Assembly (NCBI GenBank): GCA_028551475.1
Contig: CM052361.1
Span: 23,201,491-23,265,490 of the forward strand
From: Casuarina equisetifolia
Lineage: Eukaryota; Streptophyta; Magnoliopsida; Fagales; Casuarinaceae
Reading direction: 5' to 3'
Length of the DNA stretch: 64,000 nucleotides
Shown in pieces: positions 44,229 through 56,392 of this stretch. Numbering within the stretch: the first letter of the stretch is position 1; every line of letters starts with the position of its first letter. The notes below the pieces were generated by a model, which did no database searches, was not told where the DNA came from, and worked only from the letters and a program-made list of their open reading frames with translations. A program made the position numbers and the translations under genes.

Positions 44229-46149
44229 TGACCCCTTAAGTCAAGCCACCTGTAAATCCATCACATATATGTACATAATCTTCTGGGTTGGCCTTTTCCT
44301 AACTCGGTCATGGATTTTTTTTCACCAAAAACGAAAAATTACCAGCTTCTATGGCATATGCTCCATTGTTTTACCTTTCATAGCTCAAAGTTCTTAAGCT
44401 ACAGACTTTTATGTTGAAGTTTTATTGACCTTGTCTTAGAAAAGATAACACTTGATCGTGTATGGACGATTCTTTTTGTTGTTTTGGATGGATGGACACA
44501 GTGTGTTGAGACCCTAGTGCAGGGCAGGTGTTTTGTAAGGATGGCTTTCTTTGTCATGCGTTTCTTGCACTTCTCACTAACTAATACTTATTCTACCGAA
44601 GCATTCAAACTTAATTGGTCTATAAATTGTTATCTTGGCGAACAGCCCAACGCGCGTCTCAAACGCCAGAATCTTTGGAAATCCTTGGTGACGTTCAGAT
44701 AGAATGCTCCCTAGATAAGACAGGTCAAGGGATGGGGGGATGCAGTATGGATTTTATATGTGAAATCATTTGTTGTAGCCCAATGATTTCGTCATCGTTG
44801 ACATCATCAATTTTCACGATAAGTTATAATATTACAACCTTGTTAACACGCTTGTTTTAACCGTTATTTTCGTAGTTTTCACCATGAATCTCGATTTGGT
44901 CAGAATCTATTTTTACGTCCCGAGTCTATTGAAGGACAGGTTTCCTCTTATTTGCTTTAACGTATTAGAATCTGATAAGTTCAAATAAATATTTTAATGC
45001 TCAAAATATAATCAGCATAACTTTCTTTATTTTCTTTCTTTTTTTAAACAGCCCATTTTCTTTTTTTGAAAGTATCTATTCTCTCTTTTCTTCCATCTTT
45101 CCTTTCCTGATATCATTAAATTTTCAGCTTTCACTTTTCTAAATCAGTTTTCTTTTATGTCACTTTGGACACGAGCTTGGCATCAAGATATGTTGGCTCA
45201 CTTGGAATAGGACAGATTGGGACCAAAGAGGTTCAACGAAACACCAAAATCTTCACCCCTTTGCCTACTTACCCCCACCAAACAAAAAAAAAAAAAGGGC
45301 CTTTGCAATATATAATTATCAATTTCTGCAATAGTTATTTTTGTAAAAAGATTATTAACGTTTATTTCGTTCATGGGATAACATTTATATGAGGGAATTA
45401 TCGTTCAAGCTTCGTCTGAAAATAAGAATGAAAATCAAATTTGAAGACATATTTGCTGTGTATTTATATTTATACCCCTAATTTCATAGATAATATGAGA
45501 AAGGAGATGTTGATTTCAAATAGCGGAGCCAGCAGTGGGGCAATGGTTAAAACAGGACAGGTAGAACATGAAAAAGTAGTAGATATGGTGGGGATCTTTC
45601 CTGTTCATTAGTTTAATTAAAGAATATACTTTAATTGTAAGTGAAATGGTTCGTTTTCCCTGAAAAAAGGATAAGATAGTTTTCAGAAAAACATAAGACA
45701 AAAGAAGTATAGCTTTAATTAAGACAACTCTACTTTTCTAAATTCCTTTTTTTTGTCTTTAATTAGTTTTAAAACTAATTGTTTGTGAAGTAGCGTATTT
45801 TAAACTTCGTATAAAACAAGTTGAAAAGCTACAGCTGTAGGCGAGCTGTCTCTAAGTTCGCAAGGATGGATATCGCTTCATATTGCATGCAAACTTTGAT
45901 GAAGCCAGTCATTGCCATCCTTGATTATAATTGGTTAACTATTATTATAGTTGATAATTGTACTGATTAGAGAGTTTGTCAAACTCTTGAGTACTATTTA
46001 GTACACTTCTACGATCCTGCAAAGTCAATCCTGTACTACAAAGCAGGGAGCATAGGAGGTATCTATCAAGGGAGTGTTACAAAACTGTTAATACATTGAT
46101 TACCGAACATACCTAATCAAACCAGAAGTTTTTCGAGCTTCAACCATCG
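44229..46149. other. SDIR1 3' flank and intergenic DNA
   Basis: No gene is seen. About 44880-45080 (ctcgatttggtcagaatcta, 'tcttatttgctttaacg') is repeated behind SDIR1 pseudogenes 1 and 2 at 51285-51480 and 63245-63430. It is therefore part of the duplicated unit. The rest is AT-rich with T/C runs. Confidence 0.55.
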
Positions 46150-47403
46150 ATGGCTTCCGTCACCTCCTTCAAAACCTTAAAGTCAACGTCTCTGTTTGTA
46201 TCTCTGCTACTTCTCCAACTGTTCCTCATCGACGGTCATGGAGGAGACGAGAGCAGCGGAGGAAACGTAGATTTGCACTCGAAGTCCTTGATTCTGGTGA
46301 AAGTATGGTGTTTGATAATTCTACTAGTGAGCACGTTTGCAGCTGGGATGTCCCCCTACTTCTACCGATGGAACGAGAGCTTTCTTCTTCTGGGTACCCA
46401 ATTTGCAGGCGGAGTTTTCTTGGGAACTTCTATGATGCATTTCTTGAGCGACTCCGCGGGGACCTTTGCCGACCTAACGACTGAATCATATCCTTTTGCG
46501 TTTATGCTAGCGTCGTCCGGTTATCTTCTGACGATGCTCGCGGATTGCATACTGTCTTCTGTGACAAATCCTGGAAGGGAAGCTCGAGTCCTAGTTGTGG
46601 AACAAGGAAACACGCCCAAAGAGCAACATAAAGACGTGCATATGGATCTCAACACATGGAAGACAACGTCTTTTGGAGATGGCTTACTGCTCATCCTCGC
46701 CCTGTGTTTTCATTCGCTATTTGAGGGAATTGCTGTTGGAGTTGCAGGTAAATGACAGTACTCTAATTGATACCATCATAGACTATTTCAATGTCTATGT
46801 TTTCTGTCATAAGAAAATATATTCTTGAGGCGCATAGCAATTTGTTATTGACATTGGTATTGGTATTGGTATTGGTATTGGTTTTGGTTTTGGTTTTGGT
46901 AGCTGCCTTTCCAGTTGTGTTTGGTTGGGTTGTTCCGATGATCGAATTCGGATAAGTAGGTAGTGTTTTCTTTAGCAACCTTAACTACATCCCTTCCTAA
47001 ATAAATTTCAGGTACTAAAGCCGACGCATGGAGGAATCTATGGACAATCTCCTTGCACAAACTCTTCGCAGCGGTTGCAATGGGAATAGCACTGCTCAAG
47101 ATGCTTCCGAAGAGGCCACTGCTGCTAACTGCAGGTTATTCTTTTGCCTTCGCTGTATCTAGCCCTATTGGAGTAGGAATCGGTATCGCAATTGACGCCA
47201 CCACTCAAGGACCAGTAGCTGATTGGATCTATGCTATCACAATGGGCATTGCTTGTGGGGTTTTCATCTACGTCGCCATCAACCATCTCATCGCGAAAGG
47301 CTTCAAACCGCAGGATGAATGTTATTTTGACACTCCGTTCTTCAAATTTCTTGCTGTGCTTCTTGGAGTGGCGGTTATCGCGGTTGTGATGATTTGGGAC
47401 TAA
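46150..47403 (+). CDS. ZIP family zinc/metal transporter (ZIP2/ZIP11-like)
   Basis: Two exons, 46150-46747 and 47012-47403, joined GGA-GTT-GCA-G|GT to give 329 residues. A signal-like N-terminus ([17 protein letters not shown]) precedes eight expected TM segments. Exon 1 holds TM1-4: [37 protein letters not shown] with a conserved His, and [16 protein letters not shown] with metal-site His188 and Glu192. Exon 2 holds [18 protein letters not shown], the second metal-site helix, and ends in AVVMIWD. The loop between TM3 and TM4 is short, with few histidines ([10 protein letters not shown]). ZIP proteins import Zn, Fe or Mn into the cytosol. The sequence is closest in my memory to plant ZIP2/ZIP11, but the exact substrate is unknown. 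A pseudogene copy lies at 55690-56070. Confidence 0.92.
46853..46900 (+). repeat. Hexanucleotide microsatellite in the ZIP intron
   Basis: About five ATTGGT units are followed by three GGTTTT units inside the only intron, 105 bp after the donor. It is likely length-polymorphic. Confidence 0.8.
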
Positions 47404-49011
47404 TGAAACGTCTTCTTGATTTGGGTTTCGTTGCGACGGTGTGTTAATAATATTCTTATGTAAGTTCTTCAATCTATTAGCTGCCATTTACATTTGTGCA
47501 CTCAGTCCAAGTCTAAGGAAGTCTGATTTCGTTTGGATGGTTCTCCGATGTTCAAAAGATTTTGGTTCTAAAGCATTGTTCATATGATATCGTCTTTTTG
47601 CTACTTCCTCAGTCGAACAGGTTAGGAAGAGCATCTTTACCATGTCGAAACAGGACTGGATTTGATACCATATGCTTTGATGGCTTACAAAATTGGGTGT
47701 CAATGCTCGAGAGAGAATTCCAAGTATTCTTAAATTTACAGGATAGCTGTAACAAGAATCAAAAGTATTGTCATCAAATCTTCATGTGAACTCAAATAAT
47801 TTCAAAACTTCAATCTTTCTTGCGACATTTCATTTGACTTGAAATCCATCAGTCCCAAGAGATTAATTTCTTCATGACATCTTCTCAAAGGGAAAAAAGT
47901 AAAAGAAAAAGAAGTAAGGGACACAAGATTGTGTAAATACTAATCAAGTCCAAACAATGCTAAAACTTGTGAATGTTTTGTCAACTTACCTCGGTTCATC
48001 CGCAAGCATCCAGTTGAGTTGATAGCTAGTGGTACCTAGGACTCCATACACAAGCCCCAACCACCCCACCTCCTCCTTTCCAAGAAAAACTAAAAACTCA
48101 CCTTGGCTCAATTGGTGGCCAAGTTGACTTGAGACCTCCAAGGTTTGATACGCAAAGCTCCCAAATTTCTTCTGCACTTAATTTTCTTTAAAAAAGGCTA
48201 AAACTTGTACAAATGAATAAGTCTAGTCATAATGATTGTCAAATAACTTATAGTGGGAACTTTTTGACTATAATGGTAACATTAGGTATAACTTTTCAAG
48301 TTAGGTGATATTTTAAAAGAAACTGAAAAAAAGGGAAAAAAATAAAAGAGAGAAACATAAGACAGTTAGGGAGGCTCAATCTTGGATACATCTATCTACT
48401 GTTGGCATGCCATGTAGCATTACATTTTGTTCATATTATGTTGTGCTTATCAAGGTGGAAAGCTTGAGTTCGGAAGGAAAACTTTCTAGACACCAACCAG
48501 AGTAGCACAAGAACACGACAACTCCTGAAGACACTCGTATTTAAGCGAAGCGAGAAAGAAAGCGATGATGGCGTGTGGGAGTGGTAAGGCAGTTCAGTCA
48601 ACGAGAAATTTCTCAGAACTATGGTTGCTTTTAACAGAAGCAGATCCAGTTGCAACTCTCCACTTGGTGTAACGGTGACTATTAGTGTGCTGATAAGTGA
48701 AAAAAACATTAAATGGTGCTCAGATTAAGATAGTCCAGCAAAGGCTATGAATATATTGGTAGAATACGACAACGTGTGACCCGTGTGAGGAAGAATTACT
48801 CGGGCATCTAGGAGAACTGCATGAACCTAAGAATCCCAAACAACTTGAAAGTAGAAAATAAGCAAAGCGAAAGCGAGAGAGAGAACTAGAGAGCTAAATT
48901 TGTAGAAATAAAGATGAGAACGAGATTTAGGGATGAAGAATAGGATTTAATGAGGAAACTTTTAGCTCTTGGATTAATTTTCTTTCTTGAGTATTCAACA
49001 AAACGTCAGTT
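47404..49011. other. ZIP 3' flank and intergenic DNA
   Basis: About 47490-47700 (tgcactcagtccaagtctaa, gaagagcatctttacc, 'ggatttgatacca') reappears at 61714-61910 behind the ZIP pseudogene. About 48000-48180 is a GC-richer stretch with CCACC runs that may be a short dispersed repeat. A minus-strand frame at 48709-48431 has no recognised domain. Confidence 0.5.
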
Positions 49012-49382
49012 GGTTGTGATTCTGGGAGGTGATTCCAAGGCATAAGATTTGCGCGCTGGTAACCTTGTTTAACCATGCACGCAGCTCTGGGTAGTTTTGG
49101 GTGTCTTTTTGATTGTTACAACCCTTGGGATGTATTCAACTTGCCAACAACTTCAAGCTCAGGCACGGCTTCATGCTGCAGCAGGAAGTTGCTTGCTTGG
49201 TCATACTGAACTGCTACTGCATATGCCACCATCAATAGCTTTGGCTAGAGGAGGACGATCACAAGTATTGAGACTCCAGCTTGCACTTCTTGACCGTGAG
49301 TTCGATGACCTAGGTACTATCCTTTCTGTTGAAGTATACATTTTGCCTTTGCATGATGGGATAAGCTCTTGCAGGTTGGAAG

Positions 49383-50027
49383 TGTTGGATTGTTTTCAAT
49401 AGTCCTTATAAAAGTAGGCTTATATCAATAAGAATTACGGAATTACTAAACTTGTTTTTGAATCAATGCTTTTTGTGGTCTATTTAGTTGAGACATTTTG
49501 AGTCCTTAATTGTTAAAGATAGGACTGGCTAGTGAGGGTAGGTTTTTATGATATAAAAAAGTGATGAGGAGGACTATATGAGTAACACATTCAATTAATC
49601 GCTAGATCCCTTCTTTAGCTCTCAAATACACATATATACTACATATATGGAAGATCATACATTTTGGTTAAATTGAAAGGTGTTGAGCTTGATATTAAAC
49701 TTCAAGCTCAGTAAGGGAAAGATAGTAAAAACAAGAAAAGACCCCTTTTAATACACTTACCCCACACACAAAAGAACATACACACCAAATTCTCTAGTTC
49801 CTCTTAAGCTGCCGTGAACCGTGCACCTCTTCACTCACTTTGATCTTCAGTAGTGGCCATCTCATAGAGCCAGTGCCTTTAGGAGAGTGATAAAGGAGAA
49901 GATTCTAGTCACTAGCAGCTAATATGGAGCCAAAATCAGGTACGTTTCAAGTTAAGTTTTGTGTCCTAAGATGAGCTACTTGTGATCCCGACGCTTGTGA
50001 GCTTGTTTGAGCTCGATTTTTCCAACA
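49383..50027. mobile_element. Solo LTR (645 bp) inside SDIR1 pseudogene 1
   Basis: Begins TGTTGGATTG and ends TTTTTCCAACA, giving inverted TGTTGGA/TCCAACA termini. Flanks are GGAAG (49378-49382) and GAAAG (50028-50032), a 5-bp target duplication with one mismatch. SDIR1 and pseudogene 2 are continuous at this point (ggttg(g)aaagtgcaaatgc), giving two empty sites. No coding sequence lies inside, as expected for a solo LTR. Confidence 0.87.
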
Positions 50028-51125
50028 GAAAGCGCAAATGCAAATAAACATAGAAATGCTTGGTTTGTGGTCCCGTTTATATGTTTTGTCTTGGGTTTAC
50101 CTAATGATGAATTGCTTTATTCACTCTGATGTAGATTATGATACTCTTCGGGTGTTGGACTCTGCTAATACTTCCACAACGCTAGTGAGTGAGGAAGAGA
50201 TAAATGCGTTACCTGTTCACAAGTATAGGGTTGCTAGCTCAAAGAACCAATTTCAAAAGATGTGTGGATGAGAGTATGTTGTGTCCTTGTGTGATATTAT
50301 GATCTTTTTCCCTTTTGCAGTTATTAGTACGTGGATAACTCGATTTTGGTATCATCAAATCTATATCAAAACTAGCCTTTGTTTTCACCTTGTGGAAGGT
50401 TCATAGCTTTTCATTTCAACTAGAAAATTTATGGTCATAAAAAAGGGTGGTAAACTTGTAACTCTAAGATATTCTAATCTCTGTAACTAATAAAACTATT
50501 TTTGATGTAATTTGTTCAATGACCATGAGAAGATCCTTAGAAAGTCATATCATCTATTTGAATCTTGTATATTGGAGTGTGGCTTACCTGGATAAGAGAG
50601 GAATACATCCTTCCAGAAATGCTTAGGGAAATACTCTTATGTTTAAAATACTTTATTATATAAGAATGCTGGTTTTTGCTGAAAGTACATTAAGTTTGTT
50701 GTTCCACGATAGTGGTTGAAATGATGTTTTTTTATTTTATTTTTTATTATATATATAACTATGGATGGTGGCAGCTCTTCACCGCAAAAGAAGTCATCTT
50801 CTGAAGGCGCAGCTCAGGTTTTATTTTTAATTTTAGTTGAATAAACCACAAGAGAAAGCCCTGCTATAATTCAAGGTCATAAGAACAACGATGAATGCCC
50901 TTTGGGAAAAAAAAACAACTGAATTTGACAGATAGAAGTTGGTATTCCTTCCCAGTTATAGTAATTAAACTGGTAGGAATACTATCCAGCTCTGCCAATG
51001 AGCTTGTGAGATTATGTTCTTTTTCATCTTTATTATATATGCTCTTGTGCGCATTTTGTTTGGTTTCTAGTTTTCTTCTCTACAAGCAAACTGAGCATGA
51101 CACTAGAAAGGTTGACGGGAGTATA

Positions 51126-51204
51126 TGTTATGAACCCAATTATTGAGCCAAAAGGCTTAAGCTTGTTGGCATGCCGAGCTCAATACCATTTAAGGACCGT
51201 AACA
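51126..51204. mobile_element. 79-bp LTR-like insertion with GTATA target duplication
   Basis: Starts TGTTATGAACCC and ends GGACCGTAACA, with inverted TGTTA/TAACA tips. It is flanked on both sides by GTATA (51121-51125 and 51205-51209). The site is empty in SDIR1 exon 7 (agtataaaagtttc) and in pseudogene 2 (agtataaagatttc). Its size suits a very short LTR of the TRIM/SMART kind. Confidence 0.8.
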
Positions 51205-51480
51205 GTATAAGGGTTTCAGAAGATGAATTGACATACGGCATTTGGTTGGAGCAAGAAAATATGTCTCCGTTTGGCCAAGTTGACACCCTGAATCTTGGTT
51301 TGGTCAGAATATATTTATTTGTCTCTCCGAGCCTATCGAAGCATTGGGTCCCTCTTATTTGCTTTAATGTATTAGAATATGATAAATTCAAATAGATATT
51401 TTAATGCTCAAAATAAAATCAGCTTCACTTTCTGTCTCTTGCTAAACAGCCCATCTATTTTTGAAATATACTCTCTCTTT

Positions 51481-52729
51481 TCTTTCATATTTCCTTTTCT
51501 GAGATCATTCAATTTTCCGCTTCTACTTTTCTAAATTAGTTTCATTTTATCTCACTTTTGATTATTTTATAACCAACTTCCGTAAAACTTCAACCTATAT
51601 AGATTTACTCTAGGCAAACAAGTTGAATGTTGCCTGTATTAAGTGGAAAACGTATTTAGCAGTAACCATCCATGATTGCGGTAAAATAGCAAGTTTCTAT
51701 GACTTTGGGCATATATTCTTACAAGATGCGTAACACTTAGTACCCATCAAACTAAATTATTAGCTTGAAAGCAACATAATTGAGGAAAATTTTGGGCAAT
51801 AGTTCCTATATTGTCGTCTAGAAGAGTTTGTAAAAATATTTCCTCCTTAGTGTATTATTGGTAGAGTAAAGACATAATCTTTTTGTCTTTCATTCAAATA
51901 GTATTTCCCTTGGCAATGGGGCAATCATTTGCTAAAATGAAAAATAAATGTTGTTTGCAAGCAACTAATAACATAACATCATGCAATAACCAAGGATCTC
52001 CCATGGTTTATAACAATATGAATGCCTCAACCTTGTTAGTTGTCTTTATATTCATTGTTGAGTCACATAATCTTTACTGCCTTTCTTCATTACAGATACG
52101 CAAAGCAGTAGGCCGCTTACTATAACAAATGACAGAATTTTTAGCCTTCGAGAGTTCAAAGAGAAGATATTTATTATAGTGTAATTATAATTATGTAAGG
52201 CTCTTATGAAAAGGATTGAATAAAATTGTCAAACAAGTAACATGTTGCAAAATTTCAAGATGAGCACAACTTAGCCAATGAAAGTGCCCCTACCTCAACA
52301 TAAACATTTAACCATTAAGATTATGGTCAAAAAGACAATAATCCTACAAACTCAATTTACCTTTGATTATTTTGAAATTTCAAGAATTACTATCTGATTA
52401 GTTATGAATAAAATAAGTGATAATGAATGACTTAAATCAAAAGCTTTTCGTTAAAACCCATTGAACTCCAAGAAGCCAGATATTTTCATATTATACTACT
52501 TTACGTAACATTCATCACCAATAAAAAAAATGAAATTTCATCATATGATAGCATTTCTCTTGAAAACCATTCAATAAAAGTAAGCAACCTATCAAGTGTA
52601 GTATTATATGAAGATATCAAATAACCCCTTCATTTGAGCATAGGGTTGGATATAGACATTGGGTGAGTAGATTGGAGAATAATGGGAAATTGCCATCCAA
52701 GCTATCGCTTATTTGCTTTGGGAGGCCTC
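51481..52729. other. Duplicated tail and intergenic DNA
   Basis: About 51565-51820 (acctatatagatttactcta, 'attaagtggaaaa', 'aattgaggaaaattttggg') is repeated at 63505-63815 behind pseudogene 2. It is part of the pseudogene amplification unit. The remainder to 52729 is AT-rich without a recognised gene. Confidence 0.6.
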
Positions 52730-52736
52730 TATAAAA
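52730..52736 (+). promoter_or_regulatory. TATA box of the EG45-like gene
   Basis: TATAAAA lies 65 bp upstream of the start codon at 52795. This is a canonical plant TATA, and the 5' UTR would be short. Confidence 0.7.
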
Positions 52737-52794
52737 GGGATTAAATCTACACTTTGTGATGCAACATATCTTTTGCTATTAAGAAGGAAAAATA

Positions 52795-53436
52795 ATGGGA
52801 GTAAAAATCCAAGTTTTGATGATATTTGTTGCCATCATGTGGTTTGCCTCAATTTCATATGCCGCCCAAGGGATTGCCACCTTTTACAATCCTCCATATG
52901 TCCGTAAGTATACATAAGCTCATACAGTGTGTATCAATTAGTTTGTGATAAAGTAAAGTACATTCATTTCACGAATTAAGTTACAAAAATTTTAGTTTAT
53001 AACTTAACCCTTCAATATTAATTTTCAACATCTTTGTGCTAGCCTCTGCATGTTATGGATATAAAGATCATGGTCGTCTTGTTGCCGCAGCAAGTAATAG
53101 TTTATGGAAAAATAGGGCAGCATGTGGGAAAGTCTACCATGTAAAATGTATTGGTGCCACAAATATGGCAACACATCCTTGTAAGGAAGCTACTGTTACT
53201 GTTCGAATTGTCGATTATTGCCCACCTGGATGCCATGGAACCATTGATCTTTCTAAAGATGCTTTCAATACAGTTGCTCATCCCAGTGCTGGAAGAATCA
53301 AGATTGAGTATTTAGAGTAAGTTAAGCTTTAATGTTCTAATTAATACCCTACTACATAAGGTCTAAGAAAATTGCAGGTGACATTATTATTGATTGGTTG
53401 GTATGTGTGCTTATGATATACAGGGTGAAGACTTAA
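52795..53436 (+). CDS. EG45-like / plant natriuretic peptide-like secreted protein
   Basis: Three exons: 52795-52903, 53043-53316 and 53424-53436, with donors c|gtaagta and ga|gtaagt and acceptors ctag and acag. They give 131 residues. The signal peptide (about 1-24, IFVAIMWFASISYAA) leads to QGIATFYNPPYVPSACYGY. The rest is a single expansin-like double-psi beta-barrel with paired cysteines (ACGKVYHVKC, HPCKEATV, YCPPGCHGTIDLSKDAF) and ends IKIEYLEVKT. Length and lack of the expansin cellulose-binding domain fit plant natriuretic peptide/EG45 proteins, secreted mobile signals affecting ion and water balance. The last coding exon is only 13 nt. Reading through the second donor would end three codons sooner, so splicing changes only the tail. 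It lies between SDIR1 pseudogene 1 and the ZIP pseudogene. Confidence 0.9.
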
Positions 53437-53639
53437 AAAGCTTTACTAAGGAAGGCTTATGATGATATAGCAATAATCAATGCGTTTGGAGAAACTTGTT
53501 GTTTTGCTAAAGAATTTCAAGCTGATAAAAGAATATCCATGTACACATTGATATGGTCCTTTGTATCTATCTTTTTTCAACATATGTATGCTCAAGTTGA
53601 GAACTTGATTTGTAGGTTACTCAGTTTAATTTTCTAAGG

Positions 53640-53740
53640 GTTAGGTTTATGTACTACCCTTTGTATCCTTACAAGGTATGGCTATTATGTCTAACTTTGT
53701 TTATTTAAATAAAATGTGTCAAGGTATTGCACTTTTTTTT
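53640..53740 (+). mobile_element. Fossil LINE 3' end
   Basis: 'aaggtatggctattatgtct' and 'aataaaatgtgtcaaggta' match the 3' terminal sequence of the LINE at 21535-21595 (gaggtatggttattatgccc, 'aataaaatttgttaagata'). It is followed by a T/A-rich tail. No ORF2 sequence precedes it, so it is a severely 5'-truncated insertion downstream of the EG45-like gene. Confidence 0.6.
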
Positions 53741-55689
53741 ATTAAAAAATAGGAATGTGCACGTTGATTGAGGGAACAAGGATGCCTTTATGTGTTTTTT
53801 TTCTTTTCTTAAGTTAGGGTACTAAAATTGGAAAAGGCCTTTTTTCTTTAGTGTCATTTATGATGTGGGAAAGTCAATTCTACATTAACACTAAGTGCTG
53901 ATATATTGTAAAGGATTTAATGCTCTTAAGAATTGAATTAATCTTAGATAGTCATAGTTAATTTAAAAGGAATTGAAAACATATTTTTTTCACATTGTAA
54001 AATCCTTGATTTTTCATTGTTCTTTTAATAATAAAGAGAACACATAGTTGTAAGCAAAATATTTTGTCTTCCCAAAGAATGGATAAGAGCTTAAGGGAAA
54101 CAAAAGATGAGAGAAGTATAGGTTGAAGTTGTAAGAGAACATGGACAAATTCATAATGATAGATGGAACTAAGAGTTGCAATGAATGATCAAAGCAACTA
54201 AAAAAAAAAGATGAAGGATAAGAGTCTAAGCATATTGGTTATAGGGGCATATTAGAATCAGTTAAAAGTATTTCATTTTCTCTACAAATGTATTTATTGC
54301 AAATTTTCCAACTGCTCTAATAGACATTATATGAAATTGAAAAAAAAAAAAAATTCTTCCCATAAGCAGGTAAATCTATTGAGCAATGTATAGCAAAAGT
54401 GGCCTAGAAGGAAATTTTCTATTCTAGAATTTCTAAAGGATTGGGATTTATAGACATTTACACTTCGAATAAGATGACAATTGGCAAACTTTTATAGTTT
54501 CTTGTGCAAAAAACTCAAACTTTTTATAGGAAAAATGGATGATATTAGAAAATTGTAAGGAAAGAAGTGTTTTAGAAGTAAAGATGAAAGAACTATTAGC
54601 TTGAAGCTAGAGAAACATTTACTAGTAAGAAGTGAACTCTAACAACTAATAACTAGATCACATTACAACATTACCAAAAGCTATTCAAAGATGAGATAGA
54701 ATGGAGAAGAAATTGAATGGGCAAGATTAGTATGGAAAGGAGGAGTACCTTAATATAATTTTATCTATTATATCATGATGAAAAACAAGCTAACCATAAC
54801 AAATTGAATGGGTGTATGGAACAACTCAATAGATCTATAATGCAACTTTTTCCAACAAGAGGAAGAATTATGTAAACATTTATTTTTTTAATTGCAAGTT
54901 CACAAATTACATTTGAAGTGCTCTGCTAGATATGAATGGACTATCTCAAAGAATTGAATAATGGAGAGAAAAAGTATGTTGGATAATCAAGGTTGTTAAC
55001 TATAAGACTTTTGTAGTAACTATGCTTAGTAAATCTATTAAATTTGTATTGTATGATATTTGAAGTGAAAGAAGTAAAAAAAGATTCAATAATAAAAATT
55101 GAGACAGTTCGACCGTTATTGCAAAAATCAAAAAGGGCATGAGAGATAAAGTTTCATCAATTAGGGAAGTGAAGCAAATTGTCATAAATTTTTGCAAGAA
55201 CTTTAAAATTTGTCAAATGTAGCTTTTGAGCCTAAATAATGATATTGTAATTAAACAATTTTTTATTTCCTTTGGTGATATATACACTTGACCTTTTAGA
55301 AAAAAAAAAAAAGAAAAAAGAAAAAGAGATTTGGCTTCTAAACTTTTTAAAATATCATTTTTAATTTTCATTTATTGCATATGTGATGTAAATAGAAGAT
55401 GCTTTTAAAGCAAAATAACTAACACCCCAATCTTATTGGCAAAAAAAAAGAGAAAAATTATACAAGAAAAATTTTCTTTATTTTGAAATATAAAATTTTC
55501 TCTACAAAATGTAATTTTGAATAAGATTTGGAGGCCAACCTTCACTTTTTTTTTTTGTATTCTAAATTCTATTAATGTAAACTTATCTTTTTTTAAAAAA
55601 ATAATAATAATTTTAGAATGCTGGTATATGCCCCTTTTTTTTTGTATCCTAAATTCTATTAATCTAAACTTAATTTAAAAAAAAAAGAA
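53741..55689. other. AT-rich intergenic region
   Basis: No gene is recognised. Many A-runs and GA-rich stretches occur. A degenerate tandem of about 87 bp (gtat(t/c)ctaaattctattaat) occurs at about 55558 and 55645, just before the ZIP pseudogene. Confidence 0.5.
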
Positions 55690-56070
55690 GAAGGAAGAAT
55701 CTGTGGACAACCTCCTTGTACAAACTCTTCGCAGCCGTTGCAATGGGAATCGCACCGGTCAAGATGCTACCGAAGAGGCCACAGCTGATAACTGCAGGTT
55801 TTTCTTTTGCCTTCGCTGTATCTAGCCCCATTGGAGTAGGAATAGGTATCGCAATTGACGCCGCGACTCAAGGAGCAACAGCTGATTGGATCATTGCTAT
55901 CACAATGGGCATTGCTTGAAGGTTTTTCATCCATGTGCCATCAACCATCTCATCGAGAAAGGCTTCAAACCGCAGCCTCAATGTTATTCTGACATTCCAT
56001 CCTTAAAATTTCTTGTTGTGCTTCTTGGAGTGGTGGTTATTGCCGTCGTGATGATCTGGGACTCATAAAA
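55690..56070 (+). pseudogene. ZIP transporter pseudogene (exon 2 only)
   Basis: Corresponds to ZIP exon 2 from about [19 protein letters not shown] to VVMIWD. Protein similarity is high ([26 protein letters not shown]). TGA follows MGIA (55917-55919), where the intact gene reads CGVF. Small deletions there shift the frame, and the last part continues as INHLIEKGFKPQ and [12 protein letters not shown]. Exon 1 is absent. The left edge lies in poly-A/AT repeats, so the duplication break is about 30 bp into the exon. Confidence 0.9.
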
Positions 56071-56149
56071 CGTTTCCTAGCTTTCGGTTTTCTAGGTGAC
56101 CGTTAATTATATTCTGTGTAATTTCTTCGGCATATTATTTGCCACTTAC

Positions 56150-56379
56150 TATTGAGAATATGATACATTGCCATATTAGTTGATTATGTAATAATAACGT
56201 TAGGAAGAGAATCCGGTATATTCCAGGATTATACGTTGTAATTATTATGTCTACCATAGATATATTAGTCATCGGTGTATAAGTAGAGATCCACATTGTA
56301 CAGTTTGAAAAAAATCAAAATACAGAAGCAATTTGCACACTCACATTCTCCCTCTCTCCAAGTATTTCATTATATTACA
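56150..56379 (+). repeat. 5' LTR of copia element 2
   Basis: Begins TATTGAGAATATG, where the 3' LTR has the expected TGTTGAG, so the terminal TG is mutated. It ends ATATTACA. Confidence 0.93.
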
Positions 56380-56392
56380 TGGTACCCGAGCC
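56380..56392 (+). other. Primer binding site of copia element 2
   Basis: TGGTACCCGAGCC directly follows the LTR and resembles the initiator tRNA-Met complement TGGTATCAGAGCC, with a few mismatches. Confidence 0.7.

Larger units (their letters stand above)
49012..51480 (+). pseudogene. SDIR1 pseudogene 1 (exons 4-7, introns kept)
   Basis: Matches SDIR1 from intron 3 (compare 42190) through exon 4 (49085-49313), exon 5 (from 50135), exon 6 (about 50776-50818) and exon 7 (from about 51090). It then jumps straight to SDIR1 3' flank sequence at about 51283. Exons 1-3 and exon 8, with the second half of the RING, are missing. RING cysteines are lost (TYGIWLEQ instead of TCSICLEQ), and the exon 7 acceptor CAG has become CAA. 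Because introns are kept, it arose by DNA duplication and not by retrocopying. It is interrupted by a 645-bp solo LTR and a 79-bp LTR-like insertion. Confidence 0.9.

Noticed and set aside
48000-48185. A SINE or tRNA-derived element on the minus strand
   Set aside because: It is a GC-richer segment with repetitive look, but I could not find convincing A and B boxes, a tail or a target duplication.
53760-55680. Remains of an endogenous pararetrovirus or another retroelement
   Set aside because: It is AT-rich with many A-runs, but I see no reverse transcriptase, movement or coat motifs.
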